Assembly (NCBI RefSeq): GCF_003014595.1 | Contig: NZ_PYGK01000007.1 | Span: 62,001-126,000, forward strand | Reading direction: 5' to 3' | From: Chitinophaga ginsengisoli | Lineage (GTDB): Bacteria; Bacteroidota; Bacteroidia; Chitinophagales; Chitinophagaceae | Length of the DNA stretch: 64,000 bases | Shown here: positions 52,312 to 60,455 of the stretch, one piece after another | How the letters are laid out: each line of letters begins with the position of its first letter | How positions within the stretch are numbered: the first letter of the stretch is position 1 | The notes under the pieces: generated by a model | What the model was told of the DNA's origin: nothing | The model's database searches: none | What the model saw: only the letters and a program-made list of their open reading frames with translations | Made by a program: the position numbers and the translations under genes

Positions 52312-53580
52312 ATGGCAGACATCTCAGCAAACTTCCTTGGCATTAAATCCCCCAATCCTTTCTGGCTGGCGAGCGCTCCTCCCACAGATAAGAAACTGAA
52401 CGTGCTGCGCGCTTTTGAAGCAGGTTGGGGTGGCGTAGTATGGAAGACCTTAGGCAGCCAGATAAAAAACGTATCCTCCCGTTATTCCTCCGTAGACTAC
52501 AACGGTAGTCGCGTAATGGGTTTTAACAATATTGAACTGATCAGCGATCGTCCTCTTGACCTCAACCTCAGGGAGATTGCAGAATGTGTCAGGCTCTTTC
52601 CTGACCGTGCAATGATCGTATCTCTCATGGCAGACAACAATCGCCAAAGCTGGCATGAACTGATCAAAAAAGTAGAAGATACCGGTGCTCATGGTTTAGA
52701 ACTGAACTTCGGTTGTCCGCATGGTATGACAGAACGCGGTATGGGTGCCGCCGTCGGACAAGACCCTGACATTGCTGCCCGTGTTGTAGAATGGGTAATG
52801 GAGGCCGCTACTACGCCCGTTATCACCAAGCTGACACCCAACGTCCATTCCGTCGTGCCCACCGGTCGTGCAGCCGTAAATGCCGGTACGAATGCCTTGT
52901 CACTCATCAACACTATCCAGTCCGTCACCGGCGTGGACCTCGATACGTTCGTCCCCAATCCCAATGTCGGCGGACAATCCACCTTTGGCGGCTACTGCGG
53001 TCCTGCTGTAAAACCTATCGCCCTGAAGATGCTCACGACTATCAGCCAGGACGCTGTCACTGCTAAAGTGCCTATATCCGGTATCGGAGGCATCAGCACC
53101 TGGAAAGACGCCGCCGAGTTCATGCTCCTGGGGGCCACGACTGTACAGGTATGTACTGCTGCCATGCATTATGGCTTCCGCATCATCGAAGATCTCTGTG
53201 ATGGCCTGAATAACTGGATGGATGAGAAAGGCTTCAAAACCATTGATGACTTCATCGGTCGCTCGGTACCTACACTCACCAACTGGGAAGAGCTGGACAT
53301 CAATTATCATATCATCGCAAAAATTAACCAGGACAAGTGTATTCACTGTGGGCTGTGTTATATCAGCTGTGAAGACGGCTCACATCAGGCTATTAACCTG
53401 TCATACGGCAACCCATATAACACCTATACCGTCAAAGAAGAAGAATGTGTAGGTTGTAACCTATGCAAACTGGTATGCCCTGTAGATAATTGCATCACAA
53501 TGGAGGAACACCGAAAAGGTGACGAATACCTCAACTGGAAAGAATTTCAGCGTAGGGGTCTTCCATTGAATGATCATTGA
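52312..53580 (+). CDS. preA: Dihydropyrimidine dehydrogenase subunit PreA
   Basis: The 422-residue protein has an FMN-binding TIM barrel of the dihydroorotate-dehydrogenase kind (NPFWLASAPPTDK near 14, GLELNFGCPHGMTERGMGAAVGQ near 125-147, with the active-site Cys in FGCPHG, and ISGIGGISTW near 255) and a C-terminal ferredoxin part with two 4Fe4S motifs, CIHCGLCYISCED near 342 and CVGCNLCKLVCPV near 378. It binds the pyrimidine and hydride acceptor site. It lies 69 bp behind preT and closes the locus; repeat copy D follows at once. Confidence 0.95.
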   Translation: MADISANFLGIKSPNPFWLASAPPTDKKLNVLRAFEAGWGGVVWKTLGSQIKNVSSRYSSVDYNGSRVMGFNNIELISDRPLDLNLREIAECVRLFPDRAMIVSLMADNNRQSWHELIKKVEDTGAHGLELNFGCPHGMTERGMGAAVGQDPDIAARVVEWVMEAATTPVITKLTPNVHSVVPTGRAAVNAGTNALSLINTIQSVTGVDLDTFVPNPNVGGQSTFGGYCGPAVKPIALKMLTTISQDAVTAKVPISGIGGISTWKDAAEFMLLGATTVQVCTAAMHYGFRIIEDLCDGLNNWMDEKGFKTIDDFIGRSVPTLTNWEELDINYHIIAKINQDKCIHCGLCYISCEDGSHQAINLSYGNPYNTYTVKEEECVGCNLCKLVCPVDNCITMEEHRKGDEYLNWKEFQRRGLPLNDH

Positions 53581-53614
53581 TGCCCGGCTAACGAACCTGC
53601 TCTATATCAATGGT

Positions 53615-53735
53615 CTTATAAAACGCGAACGGAACAAAACATCAATCGCCCGCCTACGGCGCGGCGCCTTATTTGTTTACTGGATGGCAACCCGGGATGT
53701 AAAATCCGCGAATTACGATTCCCGCGGAAATTGTA
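53615..53735. repeat. Dispersed GC-rich palindromic repeat, copy D
   Basis: GGAACAAAACATCAATCG is identical to copy B over 18 bases. It is followed by a GC-rich hairpin region around GCCGTAGGCGG on the other strand (GCCCGCCTACGGCGC at 53648-53662), a TATTTGTTTAC linker and remnants of CCCGGG words. It lies just behind preA and is more decayed than copies B and C. Confidence 0.65.
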
Positions 53736-53859
53736 TCCCACAAATTCATTTTTATTACTATTTTTAACCGTGAACCATCACCCCTATACGAATTAAAACC
53801 CGGGACACATCTGACAATCAGATACCTATATTCGAATAAATAATCTACAAAAAGGAAAA

Positions 53860-54255
53860 ATGAAACTTTGGACAAACGAACCAAGTAAACAGGAAGCTGA
53901 AGCATTAATCACTGAATATTTCCAACTCCTGCAAAACGGAAAATTAAACGAAGCAAACGACATGATCGGTGGTGCATACGACGATTGGTTAGACGCTATT
54001 TTCGTAGTGTGGGAGGACCATTACCTGATCCATGAAATCCCTAAGGATTCATCTTTTGAAGGTAAGGAATGGCTGAATGACCTGACCTGGTTAAAAGACC
54101 TGACTATTAAACCAGAAATGGAATGGATCAACGACAGCTATGTATGGGCTGATTTCATTTACCGTGGAGAACCATCTGGTTATGTAGGCGAATTCAGTAT
54201 TCAGAAAACTGACGACGGTTACACCGTAAGACGTGAGATGTTTAAAATGGCATAA
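53860..54255 (+). CDS. Small acidic cytoplasmic protein, unknown function
   Basis: The 131-residue protein has no signal peptide. It begins with a helix (EPSKQEAEALITEYFQLLQNGKLNEANDMIGGA), typical of an NTF2-like or regulatory fold entrance, followed by a strand-rich part with many Trp (DDWLDAIFVVWEDHY, EWLNDLTWL, EWINDSYVWADFIYRGE) and ends YTVRREMFKMA. No family is recognised; a fold of the NTF2 type is possible. It is followed by a strong terminator, so it is transcribed alone. Confidence 0.65.
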   Translation: MKLWTNEPSKQEAEALITEYFQLLQNGKLNEANDMIGGAYDDWLDAIFVVWEDHYLIHEIPKDSSFEGKEWLNDLTWLKDLTIKPEMEWINDSYVWADFIYRGEPSGYVGEFSIQKTDDGYTVRREMFKMA

Positions 54256-54257
54256 TA

Positions 54258-54285
54258 AAAACCGGAGATAATCTCTCCGGTTTTT
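54258..54285. terminator. Terminator between convergent genes
   Basis: AAAACCGGAGA pairs with TCTCCGGTTTT (11 bp, 5-base loop) with T on both sides, between the small acidic protein gene and the phospholipase gene. Confidence 0.85.
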
Positions 54286-54298
54286 AACACTCAAATAT

Positions 54299-56809
54299 TT
54301 ACACAACATTCCCCATCAACGGATCTGTATGACTAACCTTCCCCGTCTCCACATGGCCTGCAAATCCCTCAAACATATCTGTTCCCGGCACACTGACAGT
54401 ATAATCATACCACTGATGACTTCTGGCTAAATTTAGCACAACCTTCACCGTTTCCTGCGGAGCTATTGTGCGCGTTACAGCGCCATTCTTATAACTGTTG
54501 TCTTTTATCTCAACAGTGTATGCTTTAACATCATAGTTAGTGATGCTAACGATGATGTTGCCGCTCAACTCTGCCGCATTCTTTTTACTCTTTTCATAAA
54601 GCGTTTCTATCTTTATTTGCGGATTATTCCTGTCGCCTGCAAACTCACGATAGAAGCCATTAGGGGCATATACCCTCAGGTTATATCGACCCTTATCAAA
54701 ATCATTCAGTGCCCATTCGTCCACAAGCGTATCTCCAGGAGCTGCGGCGTATTGCCATGTACGTAATGTTTCCATTTTGTAAGGCTGCATGGCATATACC
54801 ATAAAAGGAGCACCTGCAGCACGTTCACCGAAAGCAGTCTTCGCCGCTTTAAAGCTGATGCCGTAGCTGTTCTTCTCTTTATTGAATTGCCCATTTACCA
54901 GCAGCTCATAAGGCGCAGCACAAGCCTGCCGCGTACCTTTTTCCTGTTTAGGGAAGTACGGCGACCGTAGATGATCTTTATTGATCTGCTCAATCTCCGA
55001 TTCAGTCAGCGCCTTGAAGTTATCAGGCGCCTGCTTGAACTTTGCATTATATATCTTTTCGATAAACGCCTGTTTCTGCAGGAACTGCGGACTTTCAATC
55101 TGCTCTCCGTTATACGGCCTGAATGCAGAAGTCAGATCTCCGCAGATAGTTCTTCTCCACTGTGTGATGTTTTCTTCCTTCACCTGTTTGTTAAACTTCT
55201 TCGCGATAAAGTTTTCCAGGAATTGCAGAGAGGATGTATGATCAAACAGTTCTGAACAAACATACCCGCCTCTCGTCCACGGAGATGCGATGATCATTGG
55301 CACCCGGTAACCCAGGCCAATAGAGCTCTCCCTGATCCTGTCCGGATTAGCGGAAGGATTGGTCTGCTGCGCTTTCGTTGCAAAATCCATCCTGGGATCT
55401 ATGCCGGATGATACCTTGCCGGTATTCTCTTTATAAGGATTGGGAACTGCGTACGGCACCACATGATCAAAGAAACCATCATTCTCATCATAGGTAAGTA
55501 CAAAGATCGTTTTCTTCCATACCTCCGGATTCTGCAACAGGATCTCCATCACTTCATTCACATACCAGGGACCAAACCAGGGCTCTCCCGGATGGTCTGA
55601 GAAATTGGCGGGCGACATCAGCCAGGACACTGTTGGCAGCGTACCGTTTTTCACATCTTCCCTGAACTGGTGAAGGACGTCTCCTTTAGGCACATTCAGT
55701 TCTCTGCCGGCACCATCATCCTCATATTTGATAGTAGTCAGCTCATGGTAATGCGGATCGTTTTTATTTACCGTAAAGGCATTGGCATTTAGTTGCCTTT
55801 CTGCTTGAGGAAGGTTATTGTACGCCTCCATAGTATACTGCCGCTTATCTTCTTCTATTTTCGCCAGCACCTTCTTTGCTGCCGCCAGCTTGAGGCTGAT
55901 GGCATCTGATGCAGGCTCTTTTTCCAGGCGTTCTATCTCTTTGAGGATATTAGCTTTCTTGAGATTAAGATTGGCAATACTACCCGGGTGTAAGCGGATA
56001 TTGAATTGCTTGTAATACTCCAGTATGTTACAGCCGAAGTTGCTGAGCCAGTCATTCTCTTCTCCGTTCAGGCCAAATCCCATGGTCACCTCGTTCTGGT
56101 ATACTTTCCAGGAAATGCCGTTCTCTTCCAGGCGCTCAGGATATGTTTTCCATGTCAGTTCCGGAGTGGCATAGTTGGTGATATTCCACAGATGCGCGAT
56201 ACCCGCCGGTTCATTCTTTTCACGTACAGTACCGGTCATCCAGTAATAACGGTTTGGATGTGTACCGGTAATGCTGGAACAAAAGTTCTGATCACAGATC
56301 GTAAAAGCATCCGCCAGCGAGTAATAGAACGGAAAATCCGCACGATCACAATATCCCATTGTCAGCGGTACATGCGCATATTCCTTCCTGGAAGTCTTCT
56401 TCACATCCAGCCAGCGATCGTATTTGCCTTCATTGCGTGCATCCGTCTGATCCGACCAGCCATGCGGTGTAGATCCCATCCAGGGTACTTTGGTGTCCAT
56501 GGCATTCAGGCGGAAAGGCGCATAGGTCTGGCCTTCCTTGTTGGATTGCAGCCATACCTTGTTGCTGTTGCTCTGGCGGATAGCCCTTGGATCGTTAAAT
56601 CCTCTGACGCCCTGCATTGTACCAAACAGGTGATCAAAGGAGCGGTTCTCCTGCATGAGGAATACAACATGTTCAGCATCATAAAAGGTGCTGCCCGGCT
56701 CCGGGTTAATAGCCAATGCACGCTGTATGGCTGGTGGCATTGTACTGGCAATAGCGGCGCTGCCTGACAATAGCGCTGCCTTTTTTAGAAAATCTCTGCG
56801 GGTATCCAT
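54299..56809 (-). CDS. Phosphocholine-specific phospholipase C
   Basis: The 836-residue protein has a twin-arginine signal peptide (RRDFLKKAALLSGSAAIAS). The catalytic part is an alkaline-phosphatase-fold phosphoesterase, with metal-site stretches HVVFLMQENRSFDHLFGTM near 48 and FVLTYDENDGFFDHVVPY near 440-456. Residues about 630-830 form two C-terminal domains (VNGQFNKEKNSYGISF and IIVSITNYDVKAYTVEI) of the family found in bacterial phospholipase C of the PlcN type. It would hydrolyse phosphatidylcholine or sphingomyelin in the periplasm or outside. The gene stands alone. Confidence 0.9.
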   Translation of the reverse strand: MDTRRDFLKKAALLSGSAAIASTMPPAIQRALAINPEPGSTFYDAEHVVFLMQENRSFDHLFGTMQGVRGFNDPRAIRQSNSNKVWLQSNKEGQTYAPFRLNAMDTKVPWMGSTPHGWSDQTDARNEGKYDRWLDVKKTSRKEYAHVPLTMGYCDRADFPFYYSLADAFTICDQNFCSSITGTHPNRYYWMTGTVREKNEPAGIAHLWNITNYATPELTWKTYPERLEENGISWKVYQNEVTMGFGLNGEENDWLSNFGCNILEYYKQFNIRLHPGSIANLNLKKANILKEIERLEKEPASDAISLKLAAAKKVLAKIEEDKRQYTMEAYNNLPQAERQLNANAFTVNKNDPHYHELTTIKYEDDGAGRELNVPKGDVLHQFREDVKNGTLPTVSWLMSPANFSDHPGEPWFGPWYVNEVMEILLQNPEVWKKTIFVLTYDENDGFFDHVVPYAVPNPYKENTGKVSSGIDPRMDFATKAQQTNPSANPDRIRESSIGLGYRVPMIIASPWTRGGYVCSELFDHTSSLQFLENFIAKKFNKQVKEENITQWRRTICGDLTSAFRPYNGEQIESPQFLQKQAFIEKIYNAKFKQAPDNFKALTESEIEQINKDHLRSPYFPKQEKGTRQACAAPYELLVNGQFNKEKNSYGISFKAAKTAFGERAAGAPFMVYAMQPYKMETLRTWQYAAAPGDTLVDEWALNDFDKGRYNLRVYAPNGFYREFAGDRNNPQIKIETLYEKSKKNAAELSGNIIVSITNYDVKAYTVEIKDNSYKNGAVTRTIAPQETVKVVLNLARSHQWYDYTVSVPGTDMFEGFAGHVETGKVSHTDPLMGNVV

Positions 56810-57066
56810 ATGCTTATACTTGATATTACTATTCGAAAAGATAGTGGGCTTCCGGTTCTCCTGTTCCTGACCAGGAGGTGGGCGAAGTTAAAAATAGCAA
56901 TGCGAAAGGTCAACCCTTTGTATTTTAAATCTATTTAAAGTTTTCCAGCGGAGTATTTTGCTGATGTCAGTGGGCTTCTTTGTTTGTATAAACGGATTTG
57001 TGAACCAGCGGGAATATTTTCTGCGATCAGCATTTCAATAGCATTGGTCATTTGTGATAGGCGTTA

Positions 57067-57266
57067 TTTGTAATGAAAGATAAGGCTGGTTAATTACCTT
57101 TGTTCCCGGCATTTAAAACGATCCCCACCTTTGGGGATTTTAATATCGCATTAGTTGACAGACATTTGCATATGAATAGCCATGTTAAATGTCTAGGTTT
57201 AAGTGAAGATCTGATGGGGGATCTTTCCGCTTAATGGTCGTCCCGGTTCAAACGGGACGACTTTTT
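57067..57266 (+). ncRNA. Candidate structured leader RNA or small RNA
   Basis: A -7 element TACCTTTG at 57095-57102, with TTATTTG ending at 57070 upstream, predicts a transcript from about 57105. Downstream there are three hairpins (ATCCCC/GGGGAT at 57121-57138; AGACATTT/AAATGTCT at 57160-57194, with a second inner stem; AAGATC/GATCTT at 57206-57225) and a perfect 9-bp GC-rich terminator stem at 57237-57261 followed by five T. GATCCCC at 57120 can also pair with GGGGATC at 57217, so two mutually exclusive folds exist. The terminator lies 32 bp before the start of the acetolactate decarboxylase gene. It may be an independent small RNA or a transcription-attenuating leader of that gene. Confidence 0.5.
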
Positions 57267-57297
57267 ATTGAATTACCATTATCCAATCATAAACGAT

Positions 57298-58182
57298 ATG
57301 ACACAAGCATTTAATTACAGCAGGACCGGAGCATTACTGATGCTTATACTGTTCGGATCACTCTCTTCCTTACAGGCACAAAAACAAATCAGTGGAAGTA
57401 AAAATACCACCACCGCTAAAAAGTCGTCCAGGTATTGGAGAAGCAGAAGACTATCCGTGCCCACTGACTTCACGTTTAACACGCTTTTCCAATACGGTGT
57501 TGCCGATGCCTTTATCGGAGGCGTATTCGATGGCAATTACACCTGGCGCGAGTTAAAGGAACAGGGCGACTTCGGCCTGGGTGCTCCGGATCAGCTGGAC
57601 GGTGAGCTGACCATCTGCGATGGGAAAGGCTATCAGACACTATCCACCGGTAAAACTATACAGGTAACAGACAGCTTTAAGACCTCGCTGGCTTTCGTTA
57701 CCTTCTTCAGGGCAGATACTACTTTCGTGATCAGTGGTACCCAGGATAATACAGCCGCTTTTAAACAGATCGATAACTATGTGAAAAAGAAGAACGGCAT
57801 GTACGCCATCAGGATCTCCGGCAGCTTTAATCAGCTGAAAACAAGGGCATTTCCCCCTCCGAAGCAGCCTTATGCGCCGCTGGCCACTTTGCTGAATACC
57901 CAGCAATTCTTTGATATAAAAAATACGAAAGGTGTGCTGATTGGGTATAAGCTGCCGACCTATATCAACGGTATCAGTATAGAAGGATACCATTTTCATT
58001 TCCTGTCAGACGACCGTACCCAGGGAGGACATATGCTGAACTTCTCAGGTAACGATCTGAAAGTAGAAGTGGCGGAACTGAGGGATTTCCATATGACGGT
58101 TCCGGACGATGGTTCCTTTATGAACTACGAGTTTAAAAAGAAGCAGAATATTGATCTGGAGAAAGTGGAGAAGGGGCATTAA
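57298..58182 (+). CDS. Secreted alpha-acetolactate decarboxylase
   Basis: From the ATG at 57298 (the upstream ATG at 57268 overlaps the terminator tail) the product has 294 residues and a signal peptide ending near residue 28 (LQAQ). TLFQYGVADAFIGGVFDGNYTWRELKEQGDFGLG and DQLDGELTICDG are the family start; Glu103 and the zinc ligands His232, His234 and His245 in GYHFHFLSDDRTQGGH are present. The enzyme converts acetolactate to acetoin without oxygen. Export of the enzyme means it acts outside the cytoplasm, which is known for other Bacteroidota and some Gram-positive members but leaves the source of substrate open. The terminator overlapping its stop codon shows it is alone. Confidence 0.88.
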   Translation: MTQAFNYSRTGALLMLILFGSLSSLQAQKQISGSKNTTTAKKSSRYWRSRRLSVPTDFTFNTLFQYGVADAFIGGVFDGNYTWRELKEQGDFGLGAPDQLDGELTICDGKGYQTLSTGKTIQVTDSFKTSLAFVTFFRADTTFVISGTQDNTAAFKQIDNYVKKKNGMYAIRISGSFNQLKTRAFPPPKQPYAPLATLLNTQQFFDIKNTKGVLIGYKLPTYINGISIEGYHFHFLSDDRTQGGHMLNFSGNDLKVEVAELRDFHMTVPDDGSFMNYEFKKKQNIDLEKVEKGH

Positions 58183-58194
58183 GCCCCTTTTTTT
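58171..58194 (+). terminator. Terminator overlapping the stop codon of the decarboxylase gene
   Basis: AAGGGGC (58171-58177) pairs with GCCCCTT (58183-58189) and a run of T follows. The stop codon at 58180-58182 lies in the loop. Confidence 0.8.
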
Positions 58195-58243
58195 ATGCCC
58201 GGAAGGTACCTATCGAAATATTTAGCTCGATCAATAAATATCC

Positions 58244-58252
58244 TATATTTGC
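58244..58252 (+). promoter_or_regulatory. -7 element of the DinB-like gene
   Basis: TATATTTGC is a full match to TAnnTTTGC, with a TTTA -33-like word about 19 bp upstream. The predicted start of transcription near 58260 is compatible with either ATG (58283 or 58346). Confidence 0.5.
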
Positions 58253-58345
58253 CGCGGAAATTACATTATAACCAGGCAGTGGATGAGCATATCTGCTGCT
58301 ATACCACCAAATTGCATCATTGTACACAACGCAAAACAAGGTATC

Positions 58346-58870
58346 ATGAGTACTCAAACAGAAAACATTGCAATAGCACAGACTAAACAGATCATCTCAC
58401 AGCTCCTGACCACCTGGAACACAAATACCAACCGGGTCACCGCTTTCTTCAACAAATATGAAGATGATTTTTACCTGCAGGAAGTAGCGCCGGGTCGTAG
58501 CAGGGCCATATACCTGTTGGGCCACCTGGTGGCATCAAATGATGGTTTGCTGTCATTATTCGGCATCAGTGAAAAATTGTATCCACAGCTGGAGGAGCTG
58601 TTCCTTACCAACCCGGACAAAGCTTTTAATGAATATCCATCACCGGCGGAATTAAGAGAATACTGGAAGAAAGTGAGCAGTACACTGGCAGATCATTTCA
58701 GCAAAATGGAACCATCAGATTGGTTGTCCAGGCATACGAAGGTATCAGAAGAAGACTTTGCCAAAGAGCCTCACCGGAATAAGTTGAATGTACTGGTTAG
58801 CCGTGCTGGACATATCAGCTATCATATGGGGCAGTTGGTCTTCCTGGAGAAGAAAGAGCCTGCTTTTTAA
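58346..58870 (+). CDS. DinB/YfiT-like metal-dependent hydrolase-fold protein
   Basis: From the ATG at 58346 the product has 174 residues; an earlier ATG at 58283 would add 21 residues of poor quality. It forms the DinB four-helix bundle: QTKQIISQLLTTWNTNTNRVTAFF, the first His ligand in YLLGHLVASNDGLLSLF and the C-terminal HxxxH in RAGHISYHMGQLVFL. Relatives include mycothiol- or bacillithiol-transferases and damage-induced proteins. The reaction here is not known. A long hairpin follows at 58882. Confidence 0.82.
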   Translation: MSTQTENIAIAQTKQIISQLLTTWNTNTNRVTAFFNKYEDDFYLQEVAPGRSRAIYLLGHLVASNDGLLSLFGISEKLYPQLEELFLTNPDKAFNEYPSPAELREYWKKVSSTLADHFSKMEPSDWLSRHTKVSEEDFAKEPHRNKLNVLVSRAGHISYHMGQLVFLEKKEPAF

Positions 58871-58881
58871 GCGCATTATTC

Positions 58882-58929
58882 CCTGCTCATTGTGCTACCT
58901 TCGGGTGATGCAATGAGCAGGAAATTACC
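58882..58929 (+). terminator. Terminator between convergent DinB-like and tag genes
   Basis: CCTGCTCATTG (58882-58892) pairs with CAATGAGCAGG (58911-58921), and an AT-rich tail with a T run follows 8 bp later. Confidence 0.6.
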
Positions 58930-58937
58930 TTCTTTTT

Positions 58938-59489
58938 TTATTGTTTTGCTAACCACAATGGCTTTGCCTGTTGTACTTTCTTATACACCTTGCAAGTGGC
59001 ATCATGAGCGCCCGGCAGACAGCCAATACTCATCAGGAATTCATTCACTATTTCCCCGCCTGTAAACTTAAATGTCTTCTTAAAGATCTTCACCCATTCC
59101 TCTTTTGTTTTTGGATGATGGAACGTTATCCATTTCTCAAAAGAACCATGTTCTTTTTGCAGCTGCAGGATGGTTTTGGCGTTTTCTATTGCCGCATTGA
59201 TCTTTAAACGGTTTCTGATGATGCCGGGATCTGCCATCAATCTTTCCCTGTCAGCCTCCGTATAGGCGGCTACCTTTTTGATATTGAAATTGTGATATGC
59301 CTTCCTGAAACTGGCTTCCTTTCTCAGAATGGTTTCCCAGCTCAATCCTGCCTGATTGATTTCCATTATCAGGCGACAGAATAATTCGTTGTCGTCATGA
59401 ATGGGAAAGCCGTAGTGCTGGTCGTGGTAAATTTGGTGTATCGCCTTTTTTTCTTCAGACATGAACTCGATCGCGGTGCAATATGACAT
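58938..59489 (-). CDS. tag: DNA-3-methyladenine glycosylase I
   Basis: The 183-residue protein is Tag-like: IYHDQHYGFPIHDDNELFCRLIMEINQAGLSWETILRK at about 20-57 is the family core with the catalytic Glu region, and the HhH part ends with SIGCLPGAHDATCK near 157-170 carrying the Cys/His zinc-type ligands. The N-terminal CTAIEF replaces the usual C.W motif near the start (Cys4 is kept). It removes 3-methyladenine from alkylated DNA. It lies alone, convergent with the DinB-like gene. Confidence 0.9.
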   Translation of the reverse strand: MSYCTAIEFMSEEKKAIHQIYHDQHYGFPIHDDNELFCRLIMEINQAGLSWETILRKEASFRKAYHNFNIKKVAAYTEADRERLMADPGIIRNRLKINAAIENAKTILQLQKEHGSFEKWITFHHPKTKEEWVKIFKKTFKFTGGEIVNEFLMSIGCLPGAHDATCKVYKKVQQAKPLWLAKQ

Positions 59490-59772
59490 ATATGATCCTT
59501 CTAAAGTTTATATGGATTTTAAATGATGTGCTGTATGTGATAACAGACATCCGTTGTCTTGCTGACAGAAATTTTATGCCAAGATAGTCAAATTAGGCTT
59601 TACTATAGATCGTTTTGAGGGTTCTGAAGAATTTCATATTGCAAAGTTGGCAGGAGGGAGGATATTGCCAAAAGCAACCTGGATAAAATGTAGCCCGGAC
59701 CACAGTAGTTAAATGCCGGAATATATATTTGACAGAACCTATTATGTACTGTTTATCTCATACCCGTTACCG

Positions 59773-60369
59773 ATGAAAAGAATTTTTTTGTTAGCCGTAA
59801 TTTGCCTGATAGGTATACAATCGTCAAAGGCGCAACGTCTCATGCACGCCGTAGGCGGCGGTTTTTTCGGAAGACCTTCGAATGCATTGTATGATGCTGG
59901 CGGTTTGTCATGGACCTATTCTCCCCGCTACAGTTTTGCGGAAAAAAAGAGAACCTCACTATCTATAGGTATTCCATTGACTGCTGGTATTGCTAATGTA
60001 TTTGATGATCTGTCTGAAGGTAAGAATCGTCCGAATACGCGTGGCTACATGATCACTGTTCCCCTGATGTTCAATTTTAACATTGGCGCGGGTTCTGCCC
60101 GTAGCTGTAAAGAAAAATACGGCTACTTCGTTGGGGCAGGTTATGCTTATCAGGTTGGTTCTGTGTATGAAGCCTGGCCTGACAGACCGGGATATGATTT
60201 TAGTGAGCCCCATACCAGAAGCACTACGGGACCGGCCTTCAACATTGGTGGCCGTATAGCCTTGGGGCGGGAAAGAAAGCATATCATGGAGGTAAGAGCT
60301 TTATTTATGGCAGGGATCACGTCATATAAGTTTGGCCTTAATGAGTTTGCCTGGCTGATTTACTTTTAA
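59773..60369 (+). CDS. Small outer-membrane beta-barrel protein, unknown
   Basis: From the ATG at 59773 the product has 198 residues with a signal peptide ending near SKAQ; a longer frame begins at 59713. The mature part alternates glycine-rich strands (AVGGGFFGRPSNALYDAGG, SLSIGIPLTAGIANVF, VPLMFNFNIGAGSA, YFVGAGYAYQVG, FNIGGRIALG) and is likely an eight-stranded barrel of the OmpA/OmpW-like type. The function is unknown. It lies 86 bp upstream of the phosphate operon, but the Pho-box-like sequence lies between them, so co-regulation is not implied. Confidence 0.65.
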   Translation: MKRIFLLAVICLIGIQSSKAQRLMHAVGGGFFGRPSNALYDAGGLSWTYSPRYSFAEKKRTSLSIGIPLTAGIANVFDDLSEGKNRPNTRGYMITVPLMFNFNIGAGSARSCKEKYGYFVGAGYAYQVGSVYEAWPDRPGYDFSEPHTRSTTGPAFNIGGRIALGRERKHIMEVRALFMAGITSYKFGLNEFAWLIYF

Positions 60370-60400
60370 CCCCGGTTTCCTCTAGCCGCCCCGCAATTAC

Positions 60401-60417
60401 TTCACATTCAGTTAACA
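60401..60417 (+). promoter_or_regulatory. Pho-box-like direct repeat before pstS
   Basis: TTCACATT at 60401 and TTAACATT at 60412 are a direct repeat with an 11-bp period, the layout of PhoB/PhoP boxes. They lie about 40 bp before the pstS ATG, with a possible TATATTAC -7 region behind. The last base of pstS's upstream gene is 32 bp to the left. Confidence 0.6.
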
Positions 60418-60455
60418 TTGAACTCGTATATTACTATCATAGCACTGGTGTTTGC

